The notes under the pieces were generated by a model. The model saw only the letters and a program-made list of their open reading frames with translations, was not told the origin of the DNA and made no database searches. Of a DNA stretch of 64,000 bases, positions 60,475 through 64,000 are shown one piece after another (positions within the stretch are counted from its first letter, which is position 1; each line of letters starts with the position of its first letter). A program made the position numbers and the translations under genes. The DNA is from Carnobacterium_B sp040274945 (GTDB taxonomy: Bacteria; Bacillota; Bacilli; Lactobacillales; Carnobacteriaceae). The stretch spans positions 1 to 64,000 of the forward strand of contig NZ_JBEMAR010000010.1 in NCBI RefSeq assembly GCF_040274945.1, written 5' to 3'.

Positions 60475-60490
60475 TTGAAAACGTTTTAGC
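60475..60490. promoter_or_regulatory. Possible cre (CcpA) site upstream of nupN
   Basis: TTGAAAACGTTTTAGC contains the 10-bp palindrome AAAACGTTTT and matches the cre pattern except near its right end. It lies about 110 bp upstream of the nupN start. The promoter itself is not well defined, so control by carbon source is only a suggestion. Confidence 0.35.
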
Positions 60491-60581
60491 TTGAAATCGT
60501 TCAGTTTTTAATTGATTTCTAATGTATTAGTGCTCGTTTCGTTTGCATATGGATCAAATGACTAACAAAAAGTGCATGTTC

Positions 60582-60622
60582 AAAAAAACACTCGTTAAAT
60601 AGATTGCTCTTCAACGAGTGTT
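60582..60622 (-). terminator. Terminator after ftsK
   Basis: AACACTCGTT (60587-60596) pairs with AACGAGTGTT (60613-60622), seven Ts on the minus strand; larger loop than usual. Confidence 0.8.
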
Positions 60623-60627
60623 ATTTA

Positions 60628-62973
60628 TTACTGTTGCTCTGTATCTACTTCTGTCAAGTGATCCTCACCAGGAAGCCTTGTAATATTTACCTTACGAGGT
60701 TTACTTCCTTCCGATGGACCGACAATGCCTCGCATTTCCATTTCATCAATCAATCGAGCAGCGCGGTTATATCCGATCCTAAAACGACGTTGCAATAATG
60801 AAATACTTGCTGTCTGCATCTCAACAATCAAAGCCACAGCATCATCATAGACATCATCCTGTACTTCACTTTCCATAGTCTTAGTTTCTTCAGTCGGCAT
60901 CATTTCTTCTACGTAATTTGCACCTTGTTGATCTGTTACGAAAGTCACTATATGTTCAACTTCTTCATCTGAAATAAATGCCCCTTGTACACGAACAGGC
61001 TTATTTTCGCCCATCGGTAAAAACAGCATATCTCCTCTACCTAACAATTTTTCTGCTCCACTGCCATCGATTATCGTTCTAGAATCAACACCACTTGAAA
61101 CAGCAAAAGCAATACGTGAAGGTACATTCGCTTTGATGATACCAGTAATGACATCTACACTAGGTCTTTGAGTTGCTAAAATCATATGAATACCAGCTGC
61201 TCTGGCCATTTGAGCTAACCGAATAATGGCATCTTCAACTTCATTACTAGCTACCATCATCAAGTCGGCTAATTCATCCACTATTACTACGATAAAAGGT
61301 AGTATAGGATAATTTTCGCCATTTTCATCGTTATGACTTTGTAGATACTGGTTGTATCCAGTAATATTTCGCATTCCACTGGCTGCAAATAGTTCATATC
61401 TTCTTTCCATTTCAGTAACGACTTTTTGCAAAGCTTGAGCTGCCTTTTTAGGATTAGTTACAACTGGAGTCAACAAATGTGGAATCCCATTGTATACATT
61501 TAACTCTACCATTTTAGGATCGATCATCATTAACTTCACTTCGTTTGGTTTAGCTTTCATCAATAAACTAGTGATGATACCATTAATACAAACAGACTTC
61601 CCACTACCCGTAGACCCTGCAACAAGCAAGTGAGGCATTTTAGATAAATCTGCCATAGTGATGTTTCCGGATATATCTCTTCCAAGCGGAACTTCTAGCA
61701 TTTTTTCTTTATTATGAACTTGACCTTCAATAACATCTCTAAACGAAACCAAACTCACTTCACTATTTGGAACTTCAATCCCAATAAATGATTTCCCAGG
61801 AATAGGCGCCTCAATTCGGATATCTTTTGCTGCTAACGCCAGAGCAATGTCATCACTGAGATTGACTATTTTACTCACTTTTACCCCAACAGCCGGTTGA
61901 ACTTCATATTTTGTTACAGCTGGACCTAAGTTTGCTTTAGTAACTTTGGCGTCCACTCCGAAACTTTGGAATGTTTCTTCTAATTTTTTTACATTTTTTT
62001 GGATAAGTGCATACTCATTTGTTTGATCATTTTGCGGTATTTCATTCAACAGATGTGAAGGTGGCAATTGATAATCTTTATTTTCTCTTTCTGCCCCTAT
62101 CTCAAAATCGATCATTTCGCTCTCATTTTCTTCAAAAGCATCATCTCCAGCTTCCTTAGTCACCGGTTTTTCAACACGATTTTGATAACTGTCAATTTCT
62201 AGCTGCAATTGCTCATTTTTATCTTTAGTGATTGATTGATTGATTTCATTTGTAGTTGATACTGCTTTGACTGTATTTTTATTTTCTTTATTTTTCTTAT
62301 TAACTTTTACCCCCTCAACCTTGGGAGCCTCTTTTAACTTACTTGTTTTTTGATGGATAGACATCTTAAAATGATTTGAAGCTGATTTGAACTTCTCCCA
62401 GATCATTAGAAATAGCTGCCCAGTTTTTTTCAGAAAAGTTTTAAACGATAGTTGAAATAATAAAAATAGTCCAAAAAAGCAACTAAGTCCTGCTATAAAA
62501 TAAGTACCCCATTGAGAAAACAAGAAATAGCTGACCGCATACAAAACAGCTCCAATCATACCCCCACCAAGCGATTGGGTAATTTCGTTATTTGCCATGT
62601 CTGTCATGAAAAAACGAAAAGTAGCAGAGACGATGTTCATATCTGAATGGACAATAGGTGCAAATAAACGGGCATGTAGTACTAGCAGTAAGCTGCTGTA
62701 AATAAGTAAAAATCCCATAATACGTTTATTTTTAAAAGGAGGTTCTTTACCTTTAAACACTAGATACACGCCATAGATTCCTACTAAAATGGAGGCTACG
62801 ATAAAAGTGTTTCCTACAAAAAAACGAAATAGATTTGCACTAAAAACACCCGCAAAGCCAGTTTTTGAAGCTGAAAAAATACTTAAAATAATAAATATCA
62901 AGCCAATAATTTCAAAAGAGAAACGATAATTTGCGTTCTTTTTAGTTGTGCTAGTCTTTTTTTTCACTGCCAC
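60628..62973 (-). CDS. ftsK: DNA translocase FtsK/SpoIIIE
   Basis: 781 residues. Four N-terminal transmembrane helices (within residues about 20-180) anchor it at the septum; a charged linker follows; then the motor with Walker A GSTGSGKSVCI, Walker B PFIVVIVDELADLMM and GIHMILATQRPSVDVITG, and a C-terminal gamma winged helix (LIVEMQTASISLLQRRFRIGYNRAARLIDEMEMRGIVG). It pumps chromosomal DNA through the septum. The start is a GTG with AAGGAGG about 10 nt upstream. A second, soluble relative (sftA) is at the other end of this window. Confidence 0.95.
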   Translation of the reverse strand: MAVKKKTSTTKKNANYRFSFEIIGLIFIILSIFSASKTGFAGVFSANLFRFFVGNTFIVASILVGIYGVYLVFKGKEPPFKNKRIMGFLLIYSSLLLVLHARLFAPIVHSDMNIVSATFRFFMTDMANNEITQSLGGGMIGAVLYAVSYFLFSQWGTYFIAGLSCFFGLFLLFQLSFKTFLKKTGQLFLMIWEKFKSASNHFKMSIHQKTSKLKEAPKVEGVKVNKKNKENKNTVKAVSTTNEINQSITKDKNEQLQLEIDSYQNRVEKPVTKEAGDDAFEENESEMIDFEIGAERENKDYQLPPSHLLNEIPQNDQTNEYALIQKNVKKLEETFQSFGVDAKVTKANLGPAVTKYEVQPAVGVKVSKIVNLSDDIALALAAKDIRIEAPIPGKSFIGIEVPNSEVSLVSFRDVIEGQVHNKEKMLEVPLGRDISGNITMADLSKMPHLLVAGSTGSGKSVCINGIITSLLMKAKPNEVKLMMIDPKMVELNVYNGIPHLLTPVVTNPKKAAQALQKVVTEMERRYELFAASGMRNITGYNQYLQSHNDENGENYPILPFIVVIVDELADLMMVASNEVEDAIIRLAQMARAAGIHMILATQRPSVDVITGIIKANVPSRIAFAVSSGVDSRTIIDGSGAEKLLGRGDMLFLPMGENKPVRVQGAFISDEEVEHIVTFVTDQQGANYVEEMMPTEETKTMESEVQDDVYDDAVALIVEMQTASISLLQRRFRIGYNRAARLIDEMEMRGIVGPSEGSKPRKVNITRLPGEDHLTEVDTEQQ

Positions 62974-63040
62974 GATTTTCTTCCCTCCTTATACTTCTTC
63001 TTTGATTATACACAAAATTACTCTTAAACGGAATGCAGTA

Positions 63041-63083
63041 AAAGGATGAAATAGACAATCTTTCTTGCCTTATTCCATCCTTT
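63041..63083 (-). terminator. Terminator after topB
   Basis: AAAGGATG-a-AATA (63041-63054 region) pairs with TATT-c-CATCCTTT (63071-63083 region); T-run on the minus strand just past the topB stop. Confidence 0.7.
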
Positions 63084-63096
63084 CCTAAATCCAAAT

Positions 63097-64000
63097 TTAA
63101 TTGTCTTTTTTTGCCATTGCAGCTTTCATGGCTAACGCCAACGGACTTTCTACTTCTTCTTGTTGATTATTTATTTTTTGCATTAATTTCTTTGTTTCAT
63201 GTTTGCTAGGTTTCTTACTATTTTTTCCTTCTAATTTTTCAGTAATGTTACAATATTTGCATTTAAAGTAATTCCCATTTTTACCTTCATGAATTTCCAT
63301 TTTTCGATGGCACTGTGCACAGCGGTGATTAGATACTTTCGGATCTTTTCTACGTTTGTACGAACAAGTTGAACTGCTACAAATAAGTAATTTCCCATCA
63401 CGGCCACTTCGTTCTTTCAATAATTCGCCGCAATCAGGACAGATTTTGTTCGTTAATGCGTGATCTTTATACGTTTGCGTACTTGTTTTGATCTCTGTTA
63501 CTAATCTGGCCGTTTCCGTTTTTATTTGCTTTAAGAAGTCCTCTTTTTTTAAACCACCATTTGAGATTTCTTCCAACGACTTCTCCCATTTACTTGTTAG
63601 TTCAGGAGTCACCAATGTAGGGTTTACTAATGTTAGCAATTGTTGTCCTTTAGGCGTTGTGCTTAGCTTATTTTGATTTCGTTCCATTAATTCGCTACTA
63701 ATCAATTTTTCAATAATCTCAGCACGAGTTGCAGGTGTTCCTAAACTATTTTTTTCCATATTTTGTAACAAAGTACCTTCAGATAATCGAGCTGGTGCTT
63801 CAGTTAACTGTTTTTGAATGGTATAAGCTGTACGCATTAATTGTTCGTTTAATTTATACACATTTTCTGATTGTTTTGGAACGTCCTTTTTCCAGCCTTT
63901 TTCAAGTACGGTTTCTTGGTGTAGACTAACTAAAATATCTGCTACTGAAAAAACAATCGTTGTCTTAGAGACTTTATAAGCTGGTAAAAATAATCCAATA
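63097..64000 (-). CDS. topB: DNA topoisomerase III (type IA), C-terminal part, cut by window edge
   Basis: The frame stays open from the stop at 63097 to base 64000, about 301 codons, so only the C-terminal third is present and the start lies outside. It contains the type IA segment PARLSEGTLLQNMEKNSLGTPATRAEIIEKLI, then two to three zinc-ribbon-like cysteine clusters (CPDCGEL, CSSSTCSYKRR, CAQCHRKM, CKYCNITE) that bind single-stranded DNA. The Lys-rich tail is unlike TopA. The upstream part reads LPAYKVSKTTIVFSVADIL and continues to VYKLNEQ. It relaxes and decatenates DNA; topB is more likely than topA from the TPATRAEII block and tail. Confidence 0.88.
   Translation of the reverse strand, partial: IGLFLPAYKVSKTTIVFSVADILVSLHQETVLEKGWKKDVPKQSENVYKLNEQLMRTAYTIQKQLTEAPARLSEGTLLQNMEKNSLGTPATRAEIIEKLISSELMERNQNKLSTTPKGQQLLTLVNPTLVTPELTSKWEKSLEEISNGGLKKEDFLKQIKTETARLVTEIKTSTQTYKDHALTNKICPDCGELLKERSGRDGKLLICSSSTCSYKRRKDPKVSNHRCAQCHRKMEIHEGKNGNYFKCKYCNITEKLEGKNSKKPSKHETKKLMQKINNQQEEVESPLALAMKAAMAKKDN

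Noticed and set aside
60369..60627. Purine riboswitch or PurR box in front of the nucleoside transporter
   Set aside because: The conserved purine aptamer loops and a CGAAC-type PurBox are not seen; only a tentative cre site remains.

Overview
The window is low-GC Gram-positive (Firmicute) chromosome. Blocks such as sftA-ytpR-ytpP-ytoP, yhaO-yhaN-yhaM, ytkL-ytoI-nrnA, ruvA-ruvB-queA-tgt-yajC, mutS-mutL, rny-ymdB and ymfF-ymfH-ymfI-rodZ-pgsA-cinA-recA follow Bacillus/Lactobacillales gene order. The adhE, bmpA-nup and PrsA genes, the protein sequences and the absence of sporulation genes point to Lactobacillales, most likely a Carnobacterium-like or Enterococcus-like bacterium (inference; no rRNA in the window). 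About 50 of 55 protein genes lie on the minus strand, as expected for one replication arm.

Layout. 1-6.3 kb: start of the SftA DNA translocase, then ytpR, a UspA protein, ytpP thioredoxin, an M42 peptidase, ytzB, trmB and ytmP. 6.7-21.6 kb: dat, ecsAB, hit, a YtxH protein, prsA, the yhaMNO nuclease group, yheA, a class A penicillin-binding protein and a CNNM-type transporter. 21.7-33.2 kb: nrnA-ytoI-ytkL, dinB, a manganese operon mntR-mntABCD, and adhE. 33.4-48.9 kb: comN, yajC, tgt, an orphan tetR, a non-coding island, queA, ruvBA, msrB, mutLS, ymdB, rny and recA. 49-64 kb: cinA, pgsA, rodZ, the ymfI/H/F group, a nucleoside ABC transporter, ftsK and a truncated topB.

Functionally the window is mostly housekeeping: DNA repair and recombination (recA, ruvAB, mutSL, dinB, yhaO/N, topB), RNA turnover and tRNA modification (rny, yhaM, nrnA, trmB, tgt, queA), envelope biogenesis and secretion (PBP, PrsA, EcsAB, RodZ, PgsA, YajC), and transport of manganese, nucleosides and probably Mg/Co. 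Several regulatory sites can be read directly: LexA boxes at recA and dinB (weaker at ruvA), a DtxR/MntR-type operator at mntR, a Rex-type box at adhE, and a TetR-type inverted repeat at tetR.

The least ordinary items are non-coding. (i) The 755-bp gap between tetR and queA holds a promoter-to-terminator unit of about 320 nt with no credible ORF and with ends that pair; I cannot assign it to a known RNA family. (ii) Directly behind it sits a 256-bp element with 24-bp terminal inverted repeats and a perfect 8-bp target duplication, a MITE of ISL3-like appearance inserted in the terminator's T-tract. (iii) The CNNM gene has a strong Shine-Dalgarno separated from its only plausible start codon (TTG) by 36 nt that contain a perfect 10-bp hairpin; folding it out gives a normal 10-nt spacing. 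(iv) The partial SftA linker carries about 20 hexapeptide repeats plus a QPET tandem array.
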